Origin: Phenylobacterium sp.
GTDB lineage: Bacteria > Pseudomonadota > Alphaproteobacteria > Caulobacterales > Caulobacteraceae
DNA: 64,000 nucleotides
Direction: 5' to 3'
Assembly: GCF_016793225.1 (NCBI RefSeq)
Contig: NZ_JAEUMN010000078.1
Span: forward strand, 1 to 64,000
The notes beneath the pieces are model-generated. The model saw only the letters and a program-made list of their open reading frames with translations, was not told the origin of the DNA and did no database searches. Position numbers and translations under genes: made by a program. This document shows positions 11,046 through 22,333 of the stretch, in pieces. Numbering within the stretch: the stretch's first letter is position 1; each line of letters begins with the position of its first letter.

Positions 11046-11995
11046 TCATCCCGAACCGCAGACGCACCGACGGGACGGCGCTGGGGCCCGTGGCGCGCGC
11101 CGGCGCCGGCATCGGCCCGCGCCCGCGGGTCTCGTTCGAGTTCTCCCCGCCGAAGGGGCCGAAGAGCGAGGAGAGCCTGTGGGAGGCGATCCGCCGGCTC
11201 GAGCCCCTGAACCCCGAGTTCGTCTCGGTGACCTACGGCGCCGGCGGCTCCACCCGCGAGCGCACGCACCGCACGGTCGTCCGCATCCTGAAGGAGACGA
11301 CGCTGAAGCCCGCCGCGCACCTGACGTGCGTCGAGGCCAGCCGGGCCGAGGTGGACGAGGTGATCCGCGACTACTGGGACGCCGGCATCCGCCACATCGT
11401 GGCCCTGCGCGGGGATCCGCCCGGCTCGCTCGGCGGCGCCTACACGCCGCGGGCGGACGGCTACCAGAACGCCACCGAGCTGACGGCGGGGATCCGGGCC
11501 ATCGCCGACTTCGAGGTCAGCGTGGGCGTCTATCCGCAGATCCACCCCGAGAGCCCGTCAGTCGAGCACGACATCGAGGTGCTGAAGGCCAAGGTGGACG
11601 CCGGCGCCACGCGCGCGATCACCAACTTCTTCTTCGACATCGACGGCTACCTGAGGTTCGTCGACCGCATCCGGCGCGCCGGCGTCGAGGTCCCGATCCT
11701 GCCCGGGATCATGCCCGTCTCGAGCTTCGAGGGGCTGGCCAACATGTCGGCCCGGATCGGGGTGGAGATCCCCGCCTGGCTCGCCAACCACTTCGAGGGC
11801 CTGGACGCCGACCCCGAGACCCGGAAGCTGGTGGCCGCCTCGGTGGCGTCCGAGATGTGCGCCCGCCTCGCCGAGGAGGGCTTCAACGACTTCCACTTCT
11901 ACACGCTGAACCGCGCCGACCTGGTCTATGCGATCTGCCGGGTCCTGGGCGTGCGCGAGGCGCCCCCCGCCGAACCCAAGGAAGCCGCCGCATGA
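11042..11995 (+). CDS. 5,10-methylenetetrahydrofolate reductase MetF
   Basis: This 317-residue FAD enzyme reduces methylene-THF to methyl-THF, the methyl donor for methionine synthase. The family opening SFEFSPPKG is at about residues 30-38 and includes the proton-donor Glu. HIVALRGDPP and the FFFDID motif also match MetF. The start overlaps the regulator stop by four bases, and the end overlaps the next gene in the same way, showing translational coupling. Length is slightly above the E. coli enzyme (296) because of an N-terminal extension. Confidence 0.97.
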   Translation: MIIPNRRRTDGTALGPVARAGAGIGPRPRVSFEFSPPKGPKSEESLWEAIRRLEPLNPEFVSVTYGAGGSTRERTHRTVVRILKETTLKPAAHLTCVEASRAEVDEVIRDYWDAGIRHIVALRGDPPGSLGGAYTPRADGYQNATELTAGIRAIADFEVSVGVYPQIHPESPSVEHDIEVLKAKVDAGATRAITNFFFDIDGYLRFVDRIRRAGVEVPILPGIMPVSSFEGLANMSARIGVEIPAWLANHFEGLDADPETRKLVAASVASEMCARLAEEGFNDFHFYTLNRADLVYAICRVLGVREAPPAEPKEAAA

Positions 11996-13065
11996 CGTCC
12001 CCGAGCTCGAGAGCCGACCGCATCGCGGCCCTGAAGGCCGCCGCCCGGGAGCGGGTGCTGATCCTGGACGGCTCGTGGGGCGTCATGATCCAGAAGCGCG
12101 GCCTGGACGAGGCCGACTACCGCGGCGAGCGCTTCAAGGCCGCGCCGGGGCAGCTGAAGGGCAACAACGACCTCCTGTGCGTGACCCGGCCCGACATCGT
12201 CGCCGACCTGCACGACCAGTACTTCGCCGCCGGCGCCGACATCTCGGAGACCAACACCTTCTCGGCCACCTCGATCGGCCAGGCCGAGTACGGGATGGAG
12301 GCCGCGGTGCGCGACATCAACCTCGAAGGGGCCCGGATCGCCCGCGAGGTCGCCGACCGCTGGACCACCAGGGAGCCGGGCAAGCCGCGGTTCGTAGCGG
12401 GCTCGATCGGGCCCCTGCCGGTGATGCTGTCCATGAGCTCGGACGTGAACGACCCGGGCGCGCGCAAGGTGACCTTCGACCAGGTCTACGAGGCCTACGC
12501 CGAGCAGGTGCGCGCGCTGCACGAGGGCGGCGTGGACCTGTTCCTGGTGGAGACGATCACCGACACGCTGAACTGCAAGGCCGCGATCAAGGCGATCCTG
12601 GACCTGCAGGACGAGGGCTACGAGCCGCTGCCGATCTGGATCTCCGGGACGATCACCGACCGCTCGGGCCGGACGCTGTCGGGGCAGACGGTCGAGGCGT
12701 TCTGGAACTCGGTGCGCCACGCCAAGCCGTTCGCCATCGGCCTGAACTGCGCCCTGGGCGCCGACCTGATGCGGCCGCACATCGCCGAGCTGGCCCGGGT
12801 GGCGGACACGCTGGTGTCGGCCTATCCGAACGCCGGGCTGCCGAACGCCATGGGCGAGTACGACGAGGAGCCCCACCAGACGGGCCACCAGCTGCACGAA
12901 TGGGCCGAGCACGGGCTGGTCAACATCCTGGGCGGCTGCTGCGGCACGACGCCCGACCACATCCGCCACGTGGCCGACGCCGTCAGGGGCCTGAAGCCGC
13001 GCGCCGTGCCGGAACGCCCGAAGGCCATGCGGCTGGCGGGCCTGGAGCCCTTCGAGCTCGCCTGA
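11992..13065 (+). CDS. Methionine synthase, homocysteine-binding subunit (split MetH N-terminal part)
   Basis: This 357-residue zinc-dependent homocysteine S-methyltransferase domain corresponds to roughly the first 350 residues of E. coli MetH. The zinc ligands are visible as one Cys in GLNCALG and the Cys pair in GGCCGTT near residue 322. DGSWGVMIQ marks the start of the TIM barrel. The cobalamin-dependent part is a separate gene at 13529. Together the two halves total 1240 residues, close to the single-chain enzyme (1227). It overlaps metF by four bases and the following small gene by one base. Confidence 0.96.
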   Translation: MTSPSSRADRIAALKAAARERVLILDGSWGVMIQKRGLDEADYRGERFKAAPGQLKGNNDLLCVTRPDIVADLHDQYFAAGADISETNTFSATSIGQAEYGMEAAVRDINLEGARIAREVADRWTTREPGKPRFVAGSIGPLPVMLSMSSDVNDPGARKVTFDQVYEAYAEQVRALHEGGVDLFLVETITDTLNCKAAIKAILDLQDEGYEPLPIWISGTITDRSGRTLSGQTVEAFWNSVRHAKPFAIGLNCALGADLMRPHIAELARVADTLVSAYPNAGLPNAMGEYDEEPHQTGHQLHEWAEHGLVNILGGCCGTTPDHIRHVADAVRGLKPRAVPERPKAMRLAGLEPFELA

Positions 13066-13528
13066 TGAAAGCGCCAGACTGGTACGACGCCTGGTGCGAG
13101 GAGGCGTTCGCCGCCTTCACGTCCCGACAGCAGCGCATGGACGAGGCCTACCGGCTGGGCTCGTGGCTGCGCTACGACTACGACACCGCCGCAGGCACGC
13201 TGACGTTCTCGGACGCCGAGGGGCCGCGGGTGGTCGCCGACATCCAGGTGGTGGGCACGATCTCGGCCCGGAACTGGCTGTGGGGCTGGGCCAACGTCCA
13301 ATGGCCTGACTCCAGCGTCGCGGCCATGCGGCAGGTGCGCGACTTCGGCGCCCAGAACGGGATCGAGGAGCTGACCACCGAAGTGCTGCTGAGCGACGAC
13401 CTGCCCGGCCTGGGCTGGATGCTGACGGCCATCGCCGCGCGCGTGCTGGAGGCGGAGGGCGGCTACTCGGCGCCGGCCCCGAACGGCGCCACCTACTTCC
13501 TGATCCGATCCCTCAAGTCTGTGAGCTG

Positions 13529-13529
<1 letters not shown>
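13065..13529 (+). CDS. Conserved small protein of unknown function inside the metH operon
   Basis: This 154-residue soluble protein lies between the two halves of metH. Its start overlaps the upstream stop by one base (TGATG), and its own stop overlaps the next start in the same way. It is acidic and rich in Trp/Tyr, with a central RNWLWGWAN stretch (about 67-75) and an N-terminal [10 protein letters not shown] helix. It resembles families annotated only as DUF (possibly DUF6882); this is a weak recollection. It has no signal peptide, membrane segment or catalytic motif. Tight coupling argues for a role with methionine synthase, but no function can be assigned. Confidence 0.8.
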
Positions 13530-16179
<2,650 letters not shown>

Positions 16180-16180
<1 letters not shown>

Positions 16181-16278
16181 TGGAGCCGGCATCGCGCAAC
16201 AGGCTGGCGGGCCGGGCCATCATCATCGTGCTGGGGCTGCTGCTGGCGGCCTATGTGGCGGCGACGTTCCTCCGCTAG
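16180..16278 (+). CDS. Small single-pass membrane protein (32 residues)
   Basis: The ATG overlaps the metH stop by one base (TGATG), the same junction used twice upstream in this operon. The 32-residue product has a basic N-terminus (SRNRLAGR), one hydrophobic helix (about residues 13-28) and a final Arg. Such size is below usual gene-calling limits. Coupling and a clean membrane-segment pattern support it as a real gene, but homology is untested. Confidence 0.6.
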
Positions 16279-16305
16279 CCGCCGACGGCCCGCGCGATCC
16301 GCCGC

Positions 16306-16731
16306 TCAGGGGACGGCGTCGGCGGGAAGCGGCTGGACGACGACCCTGGCCGCGCCGTCGGCCTTCATGCCGAGGCGCTCGGCGGCCTTGGGCGTGACGT
16401 CGATGATGCGGTTCTTCGCATAGGGCCCGCGGTCGTTGACCTCCACGACGACCGAGCGGCCCGTCTCGGTGTTGGTCACCCTGGCGTCCGTGCCCAGCGG
16501 CAGCGACCGGCTGGCGGCGGTCATGGCTTCGGGCTTCAGCGGCTCGCCGCTGGCCGTCGGCCGCCCGGCGAGCTCGGACGCATAGTAGGAGGCCTCGCCT
16601 ACCTGCACGGGGCCGGGCGCCGCGGCGTCGGCCGCGCGCGCCGGCTCCGGTCCGCTCGGGGCCGACGTCTGTCCGCAGGCGGCGATCCCGAGGGCCAGCG
16701 GCAGCGCGGCGAGGGCCGTGAGGCGGGGCAT
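16306..16731 (-). CDS. RlpA-like septal ring / double-psi beta-barrel lipoprotein
   Basis: This 141-residue protein has a lipoprotein signal (lipobox IAAC, Cys19), so it is probably outer-membrane anchored. The mature part is a double-psi beta-barrel with GEASYYASELAGRPTASGE and the VEVNDRGPYAKNRIIDV motif typical of RlpA. The Asp of NDRGPY is the family catalytic acid. RlpA enzymes cleave denuded glycan strands at the septum. No SPOR domain is present, so this is a short form. The start at 16731 gives the signal peptide; longer frames add implausible sequence. It is divergent from the PhyH gene. Confidence 0.9.
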   Translation of the reverse strand: MPRLTALAALPLALGIAACGQTSAPSGPEPARAADAAAPGPVQVGEASYYASELAGRPTASGEPLKPEAMTAASRSLPLGTDARVTNTETGRSVVVEVNDRGPYAKNRIIDVTPKAAERLGMKADGAARVVVQPLPADAVP

Positions 16732-16840
16732 GGAGCCCCAACGCCCCAGCCGGCCGGACGATCCGCGTTCCGCGAAACGCCACGAGGGGCCTCCCGCCGC
16801 GGCCTCGGATGAGGCAGGATCATGCCGAGGAGGACGCGCG

Positions 16841-17800
16841 ATGCCCCAGCTCACCCACCTGCCGGCCGATGCGCCGGCCGACGACGTCTTCGCCGTGCTG
16901 GCGCGCGACGGGGCCCTGATCCTGGACGACGCGCTGCCCGCCGCCGCCGTGGACGCGCTGGTGGCCGAGCTGAAGCCGTACGTGGACGCGACGCCGCCGG
17001 GCCGGGACAGCTTCACCGGGGCGCGCACGACGCGCACCGGGGCGCTGGTGGCGCGTTCGCCCCGCATCCGGCCGCTGGTGATGGACCCGCGGATCCTGGC
17101 GCAGTGCGACGCCCTGCTGAAGCCGAACTGCCACCGCTACCACCTGCATCTGGCGCAGCTGATCCGGATCATGCCGGGCCAGCCGGGGCAGGCGATCCAC
17201 CGCGACCGCTGGGCGTGGGGCCAGCACCTGCCGCTGGCCATCGAGCCGCAGCTCAACACCATCTGGGCCCTGACCGACTTCACCGAGGCGAACGGGGCGA
17301 CGCAGGTGTGCCCGGGCTCGCAGGCCTGGCCGGACGACCGCGTGGCGGCCCCGGAGGAGATCGGGCGGGCGACGATGCGCAAGGGATCGGTGCTCGTCTA
17401 CACCGGCACCGTGTTCCACGCGGGCGGCGCGAACGTCCTGGACGATCCGGGCGACGGCGGCGCCGACCGCTGGGGCCTGAACATCACCTATTCGCTGGGC
17501 TGGCTGCGGCAGGAGGAGAACATGTACCTCTCGTGCCCGCCGCAGGTCGCCGCGGGGCTGGAGCCCGAGCTGGCGGCCCTGGTCGGCTACGCGATGAGCA
17601 ACTACGCCCTTGGCTACTACACCCCGCCGCTGCCGCCGGGCGAAGGCCCCGAGACCGTGCCGCCGGAGTACGCGCTGGGCGGCGCGCAGGCGGACGCCGA
17701 GGGCAGCCTGGGCGGGGCCGAGCTGCTGGACGCGGTGCGCGCGGCGGCGCGGAAGCGGCGCGAGGCCGCCGAGGCCCTGAAGCCGCCGGCTACGGCCTGA
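16841..17800 (+). CDS. Phytanoyl-CoA dioxygenase (PhyH) family protein
   Basis: This 319-residue Fe(II)/2-oxoglutarate oxygenase-like protein has the iron-binding HxD motif in QAIHRDRWAW (about residues 120-129), the distal His in VFHAGGANV (about 193) and downstream basic residues that could bind 2-oxoglutarate. The ATG at 16841 follows a GAGGAGG ribosome site; a longer frame from 16718 lacks one. The substrate is unknown, since PhyH members act on diverse small molecules. Its end overlaps the convergent YCII gene by 11 bases. Confidence 0.9.
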   Translation: MPQLTHLPADAPADDVFAVLARDGALILDDALPAAAVDALVAELKPYVDATPPGRDSFTGARTTRTGALVARSPRIRPLVMDPRILAQCDALLKPNCHRYHLHLAQLIRIMPGQPGQAIHRDRWAWGQHLPLAIEPQLNTIWALTDFTEANGATQVCPGSQAWPDDRVAAPEEIGRATMRKGSVLVYTGTVFHAGGANVLDDPGDGGADRWGLNITYSLGWLRQEENMYLSCPPQVAAGLEPELAALVGYAMSNYALGYYTPPLPPGEGPETVPPEYALGGAQADAEGSLGGAELLDAVRAAARKRREAAEALKPPATA

Positions 17801-18191
17801 CGTCGCCCAGGCCGGCGTCGGTCAGGGGGAAGGGGGCGCCGGGCCGGAAGAGCACGATCGGGCGGACCTCGTAGGCGGCGCTGGGATTGGCGGCCTTCAG
17901 GTCGCGGGCGAGCTCGACCGCGGCCGCGAGGCTCTCGGCCTCGACGACGTAGAAGCCCAGCAGGGCTTCCTTGGTCTCCGCGAAGGGGCCGTCCGTGACG
18001 AAGCCGCGCCCCTGCCCCCGAACGGTGGCGGCGCGCGTAGTCGCGCCCAGGCGGGCGGCCGGCCCCAGGGTCCCGGCGGCCGTCCACCGGCCGTGGACGG
18101 CCTCGAGGTTCGCCATCAGGGCGTTGTCGGCCGCCTCGTCCATCGCCTGGACGACGTGTTCCTCATGGTAGGCCAGCAGCGCGTAGAGCAT
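17790..18191 (-). CDS. YCII-related / DGPF-domain protein
   Basis: This 133-residue ferredoxin-like alpha/beta-barrel protein opens with MLYALLAYHEE and carries the family signature VTDGPFAETKE followed by GFYVVEA. Members are often encoded beside ECF sigma factors, but none is present here. The function is not established. An AAGGGAG ribosome site precedes the ATG. Confidence 0.9.
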   Translation of the reverse strand: MLYALLAYHEEHVVQAMDEAADNALMANLEAVHGRWTAAGTLGPAARLGATTRAATVRGQGRGFVTDGPFAETKEALLGFYVVEAESLAAAVELARDLKAANPSAAYEVRPIVLFRPGAPFPLTDAGLGDVRP

Positions 18192-18265
18192 CGGGCTCCC
18201 TTCTCATGCGTCCCGGAGGACGCACGATGGACCCCGATTCCCGACAAAAGCGCGGCGGAAAGGTC

Positions 18266-18370
18266 CTACTTGCCCTGGCCGGTCCAGAGGCTGACGCCGC
18301 CGAGGACGACCATGAAGGTGACGAACATCGCGACGATGCCGCCGATGATGGGAACGACTTCCGTCGGCAT
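18266..18370 (-). CDS. Small single-pass membrane protein (34 residues)
   Basis: This short minus-strand frame has a strong ribosome site (AAGGAGA, seven bases before ATG). It encodes MPTEVVPIIGG, then one hydrophobic helix (about residues 7-28), and ends WTGQGK. Composition and layout are those of a genuine bacterial small membrane protein. It is independent of its neighbours. Function is unknown, and homologues in related genomes would settle it. Confidence 0.6.
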   Translation of the reverse strand: MPTEVVPIIGGIVAMFVTFMVVLGGVSLWTGQGK

Positions 18371-18456
18371 GGGGCTCTCCTTCTGCTTCGGCGGAAGGAC
18401 TAGCGTCGGGCGCGGCCCCGCGAATTGATCATGGTCAAGCTTTCCCGCCCGCCCGC

Positions 18457-19392
18457 TCAGCGGACGCGGTACTCGCGGCTGACCTGCAGGTCGTAGGTCT
18501 GGGCCACCCAGTTCGGCACGTCCTCGTCCAGGTCCAGCGCGGCGCCCCGGTCACGGCGGCTGGCGCCCTCGTCGCCGCGCAGGGCGTGGCTGAGGCTTCG
18601 CCCGTAGAGGGCGGTGGCGTTCTTCGGATCGGCGGCGAGCACGCGCGCGAACTCGGCGTCGGATTCGGCCTTTCGCCCGATCTTGAGCAGGATGTACGCC
18701 CGGTCGAGGCGCGTGGCGTGGTCGTCGGGGCGCAGCGTCAGCGCATGCGCGCAGTCGGCGGGCGTGCGGCTCCGCCACCGGTTGCGCACCCCGGCCGCGC
18801 AGAGCCAGGCCCAGGCGTCGGCGTCGCGCCGGTCGGCCTCGGCGCGGGCCGCGACGGCGTCGGGCAGGGCCTGCACCTCGCGCTGGGCCTGCCGCCAGGT
18901 GGCGACGATCCGACCCTTCGCCTGCTCGCACAGGACCGGGACCTCGTAGTCGCCGGGCTCGGCGGGACGGCCCCCGGGATAGCCGTTGGTCGCGGTCTTC
19001 AGCCGGCCTTCGGCGTCGAACGCGCCGATACGTCCCTCGTAGATGCGCCGCGCGCCGCAATCGACGCTCTCGCGGCGGGTCAGCATCGCCGAGCCCTCGA
19101 CGCCGTCAGGCTTGCGGCCCACCTTCAGGACGGTGGCCGACACGGCGCCGTCGGCGGTCCGGCGGACGTCATCGAGCGAGACGTAGACCGCCTCCTGCAT
19201 GGTGGAGCTGACGAGTTGCAGGCGACCGGCCGGGAGGGTCGGGACGATCCGGGCCGCCGCCTCGGCCTCCCGGCGGGCGCGCTCGACGTCCTTCATGATC
19301 CAGAGGGCGCCGCCCGCGAGGGCCGCCAGGGCGAGGCCGCCGAAGACGAGCAGCGGCGTGCGGTTGGCCGCCTTGCGGCGTGACGTGGTCAT
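18457..19392 (-). CDS. Membrane-anchored TPR-like protein of unknown function
   Basis: This 311-residue protein has a basic N-terminus and one membrane segment (about 13-32) that anchors a periplasmic domain. The middle (about 55-165) is a beta-rich region with two Cys (SVDCGARR and VPVLCEQ). The C-terminal third holds tetratricopeptide-like helices (DHATRLDRAYILLKIGRKAESDAEF and a following repeat). The C-terminal half could bind partner proteins. No enzyme motif is seen, and no operon partner is assured. Confidence 0.75.
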   Translation of the reverse strand: MTTSRRKAANRTPLLVFGGLALAALAGGALWIMKDVERARREAEAAARIVPTLPAGRLQLVSSTMQEAVYVSLDDVRRTADGAVSATVLKVGRKPDGVEGSAMLTRRESVDCGARRIYEGRIGAFDAEGRLKTATNGYPGGRPAEPGDYEVPVLCEQAKGRIVATWRQAQREVQALPDAVAARAEADRRDADAWAWLCAAGVRNRWRSRTPADCAHALTLRPDDHATRLDRAYILLKIGRKAESDAEFARVLAADPKNATALYGRSLSHALRGDEGASRRDRGAALDLDEDVPNWVAQTYDLQVSREYRVR

Positions 19393-19496
19393 GGCGGAAG
19401 CATCCCCCAGGTTGCGTCCGGCGGCGCCGGCGCGCCTACCGCGTCCAGGAATAGGGGCGAGTCGGACGCGCGTCCACGGCGGCCCGGAGCGCGCGC

Positions 19497-19784
19497 CTAG
19501 CGCAAGGTCGGCGCGCGGGCGTCGTCCTGGATCTTGCGGGTGAACTCGCGGTTGTCGCGCTGGCGGCGCTCGAACTCCTCGCGGTCCATGCAGCGCTTCG
19601 TGGGGATCTTCGAGCCGAGCATGGCGTCGTTGAAGCAGACGCGCTTGGACTTCGCCTGCCCCTTGCCCTCGACGAGGCCGTAGACGATCTGGGCGCCCTC
19701 GGACGTCACCGGCGCGACCGTGACGGGAGCCGCGGGCGACGCGTCGGCCTGGAGCAGCGCGGCCGCCAGGATCAGCGACAACAT
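19497..19784 (-). CDS. Small exported protein of unknown function
   Basis: This 95-residue product has a short Sec signal (MLSLILAAALLQADA) and a charged mature part. Two Cys (KRVCFNDAMLG and TKRCMDREEF) could form a disulfide. The C-terminal helix is rich in Arg and Glu. A GAGGAGAG site precedes the ATG. Similar small exported proteins with VCxxxxxxGSxxPxxxC patterns are common in Caulobacterales as hypotheticals. Function is not known. Confidence 0.7.
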   Translation of the reverse strand: MLSLILAAALLQADASPAAPVTVAPVTSEGAQIVYGLVEGKGQAKSKRVCFNDAMLGSKIPTKRCMDREEFERRQRDNREFTRKIQDDARAPTLR

Positions 19785-19932
19785 CGTGGGACTCTCTCCT
19801 CGCAGGTCACGGGGGCGCCGCGTCGCGCGTCGCGGCCATCATGGGCCCGCCGCCGGGGCAGGCCAACCCAAAACCGGCGCGCGCCCACGCCGCGGACGGA
19901 ACGGTTGCCCTCCGCAGGGGCGCCGCCGGATA

Positions 19933-21048
19933 ATGCGCGCTGCAGCAGTGGGAGCCTTGGCGTTGCGCGACGGGATCGAACAAGCGGCCTGGGAAAGCCA
20001 CAGGCCGAAGCTGACCTATCCGTTCGAACATGCGCCCAAGCTTGGCGAGGCGGTGGACATCGCCCCGGGCGTGAAGTGGCTGCGCATGCCGCTGGGCGGC
20101 GCGCTGGCCTGGATCAACGTCTGGGCGATCGAGGACCATTTCGCCGACGGGCGTCCCGGCTGGGCGATCGCCGACACCGGCATCAGCGGGCTCGAGACCC
20201 GCAACGCGTGGCGGTCGGCGCTGAAGGGGCCGCTGGAGGGCCGGCCGGTGACCCGGGTGTTCGTGACCCACATGCACCCGGACCATATCGGCATGTCCGG
20301 CTACCTCACGCGCAAGTTCGACGCGCGGCTGTGGATCACGCGGCTGGAGTACATCACCTGCCGCTCGCTGGCGGCGGACACGGGGCGCGAGGCGCCCGAA
20401 GACGCCATCCGGTTCTTCCGCGCGGCGGGCTGGGACGAGGAGGCGCTGGAGAACTACCGCGCCAAGTTCGGCGGCTTCGGCCGGGGGCTCTACGCGCTGC
20501 CCGACAGCTTCCACCGGCTGAACGACGGCGACGAGATCCGCATCGGCGACCACGTCTGGCGCGTGGTGGTGGGCTCGGGCCACAGCCCCGAGCACGCCTG
20601 CCTCTACTGTCCCGACCTCAAGCTGATGATCTCGGGCGACCAGGTGCTGCCGAAGATCTCCTCGAACGTGTCGGTCTTCCCCACCGAGCCGGACGGCGAC
20701 CCTCTGACCGACTGGCTGACCTCGCTGAAGCGGATCAAGAGCCAGGTGCCGGACGACGTGCTGGTGCTGCCGGCGCACAACGACCCGTTCCGCGGCCTGC
20801 ACGCGCGGATCGATCACCTGGTGGGCGGCCACGAGCGGGGGCTGACGCGCCTGCTCGACCTGCTGAAGGAGCCGAAGCGGGCGGTGGACGTCTTCCACGT
20901 CCTGTTCCGCCGGCGGATCGACGAATACCTGCTGGGGATGGCCACGGGCGAGAGCCTGGCTCACCTCAACTGCCTGATGAGCCGGGGCCAGGTCGTGCGC
21001 GAGCGCGACGCGTCCGGCGTGGACTGGTACCGCGCGGCGACCGCTTAG
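19933..21048 (+). CDS. Metallo-beta-lactamase fold hydrolase
   Basis: The zinc motif HMHPDH gives His113, His115, Asp117 and His118. Later ligands are seen in GSGHSPEH, ISGDQVL and LPAHNDPF, so the binuclear site appears complete. The C-terminal ~70 residues form the helical extension of glyoxalase II-like members. The substrate is not evident. The start is uncertain: ATG 19933 gives 371 residues, but a TTG a few codons on is possible. The enoyl-CoA hydratase downstream could suggest acyl-thioester chemistry; this is only inference. Confidence 0.88.
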   Translation: MRAAAVGALALRDGIEQAAWESHRPKLTYPFEHAPKLGEAVDIAPGVKWLRMPLGGALAWINVWAIEDHFADGRPGWAIADTGISGLETRNAWRSALKGPLEGRPVTRVFVTHMHPDHIGMSGYLTRKFDARLWITRLEYITCRSLAADTGREAPEDAIRFFRAAGWDEEALENYRAKFGGFGRGLYALPDSFHRLNDGDEIRIGDHVWRVVVGSGHSPEHACLYCPDLKLMISGDQVLPKISSNVSVFPTEPDGDPLTDWLTSLKRIKSQVPDDVLVLPAHNDPFRGLHARIDHLVGGHERGLTRLLDLLKEPKRAVDVFHVLFRRRIDEYLLGMATGESLAHLNCLMSRGQVVRERDASGVDWYRAATA

Positions 21049-21061
21049 GCCCGAAGTCACC

Positions 21062-21439
21062 ATGGCGGCCGATATCGAGAAGTTCAGGGCGGGGCTCGAC
21101 CGCGAGACTCGCGAGACGGTCGACGCCATTCGGTCCGTCGTCGCGGCCTGCCACTCTGGCCTCACCGAAAGCGTGAAGTGGAATGCGCCAAGCTTTGCGC
21201 TGGGCGGTGATGACCGGATAACCCTCGGGCTCGAGCGCAAGGGCGGTGTCCGGGTGGTCGTCCATCGCGGCGCCAGGTCCAGGGAACCGGGCGGCTTCAA
21301 GTTCGACGACAGACATGGCCTGGCGCGCTGGCCCGCGTCCGACCGAGGCGTCATCGTCTTCCAGGACCGGGCCGACGTCGAGCAGCGCGCGGACGCCCTG
21401 GGCGACCTGTGTTCCCGGTGGCTCAGGGCGACCAGCTGA
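21062..21439 (+). CDS. DUF1801 (YdhG-like) domain protein
   Basis: This 125-residue soluble protein matches the DUF1801 pattern: an N-terminal helix with RETVDAIRSVV, then ESVKWNAPSFALGG, ITLGLERKGGV and a C-terminal helix ending LCSRWL. The family adopts a compact alpha/beta fold of unknown function. It begins 13 bases after the hydrolase stop, so it may be cotranscribed. Codon choice is slightly less GC-biased than its neighbours. Confidence 0.82.
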   Translation: MAADIEKFRAGLDRETRETVDAIRSVVAACHSGLTESVKWNAPSFALGGDDRITLGLERKGGVRVVVHRGARSREPGGFKFDDRHGLARWPASDRGVIVFQDRADVEQRADALGDLCSRWLRATS

Positions 21440-21555
21440 GAGCCGGTCCCATCGCGAACCCCGCTGCGTCGCGGGGAGGTGACCACGCTCGCCGGATGTT
21501 GGCTTGGGGGGCGCGGGTCGCTAGCGTGCGCGGCCACGCTTCCGGGAGGACCGCC

Positions 21556-22332
21556 ATGACCGAACATGTGATCGTCGACAAGTCCGGCGGCGTGCTGACG
21601 CTCACGCTGAACCGGCCCGACAAGAAGAACGCGCTGACGGGCGAGATGTACGCGGCGCTGGGGGACGCGATCGACGCGTCCGGCGACGACCCGTCGGTGC
21701 GCTGCATCCTGATCCAGGCGAACGGCGACATGTTCACCGCCGGCAACGACCTGGGCGCCTTCGCGGCCGTGAACTCGGGCGAGACGCCGGCGGGCGAGCG
21801 GCGCGGCGGCAGCGCGCTGATCATGGCGCTGGCCCGCGCGAAGACGCCGATCGTCGCCGCCGTGAACGGCCGAGCGGTGGGCGTGGGCACGACCATGCTG
21901 CTGCACTGCGACCTGGTGTTCCTGGCCGAGGACGCGCTGCTGACGACGCCGTTCGTGAACCTGGCGCTGGTGCCCGAGGCGGCCTCGTCGATGCTGCTGC
22001 CCACGCGGATCGGGCACGCGCGGGCGTTCTCGATGTTCGTGCTGGGCGAGGCGGTGGACGCGCGCAAGGCCGAGGCCTGGGGGATCGCCAACGCGGTGGT
22101 TCCCGCGGCCGAGCTGCGGGCGCGGGCCCGGGCCGCCGCCGACGCCATCGCCGCCAAGCCGCCGGCCTCGGTGGCCATCACCAAGGCGCTGATGCGGGAC
22201 GCCCAGGCCTACCTGGACCGCATCCAGGAGGAGGGCGGCCACTTCACCAACCAGCTGAAGAGCCCGGAGGCCCGCGAGGCCTTCGCCGCCTTCCGCGAGA
22301 AGCGCGCGCCCGACTTCGGCAAGGTCTCCTGA
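21556..22332 (+). CDS. Enoyl-CoA hydratase/isomerase family protein
   Basis: This 258-residue crotonase-fold enzyme has the family N-terminal motif LTLNRPDKKNAL, the oxyanion hole stretch DMFTAGNDLGAF (about residues 56-67) and the active-site helix region VNGRAVGVGTTMLLHCDLVFL. The position equivalent to the first catalytic Glu is in LVPEAAS. It hydrates or isomerises 2-enoyl-CoAs. The ATG at 21556 follows GGGAGGA; a longer frame from 21409 lacks support. The downstream GNAT starts two bases after the stop, indicating an operon. Confidence 0.94.
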   Translation: MTEHVIVDKSGGVLTLTLNRPDKKNALTGEMYAALGDAIDASGDDPSVRCILIQANGDMFTAGNDLGAFAAVNSGETPAGERRGGSALIMALARAKTPIVAAVNGRAVGVGTTMLLHCDLVFLAEDALLTTPFVNLALVPEAASSMLLPTRIGHARAFSMFVLGEAVDARKAEAWGIANAVVPAAELRARARAAADAIAAKPPASVAITKALMRDAQAYLDRIQEEGGHFTNQLKSPEAREAFAAFREKRAPDFGKVS

Positions 22333-22333
22333 C

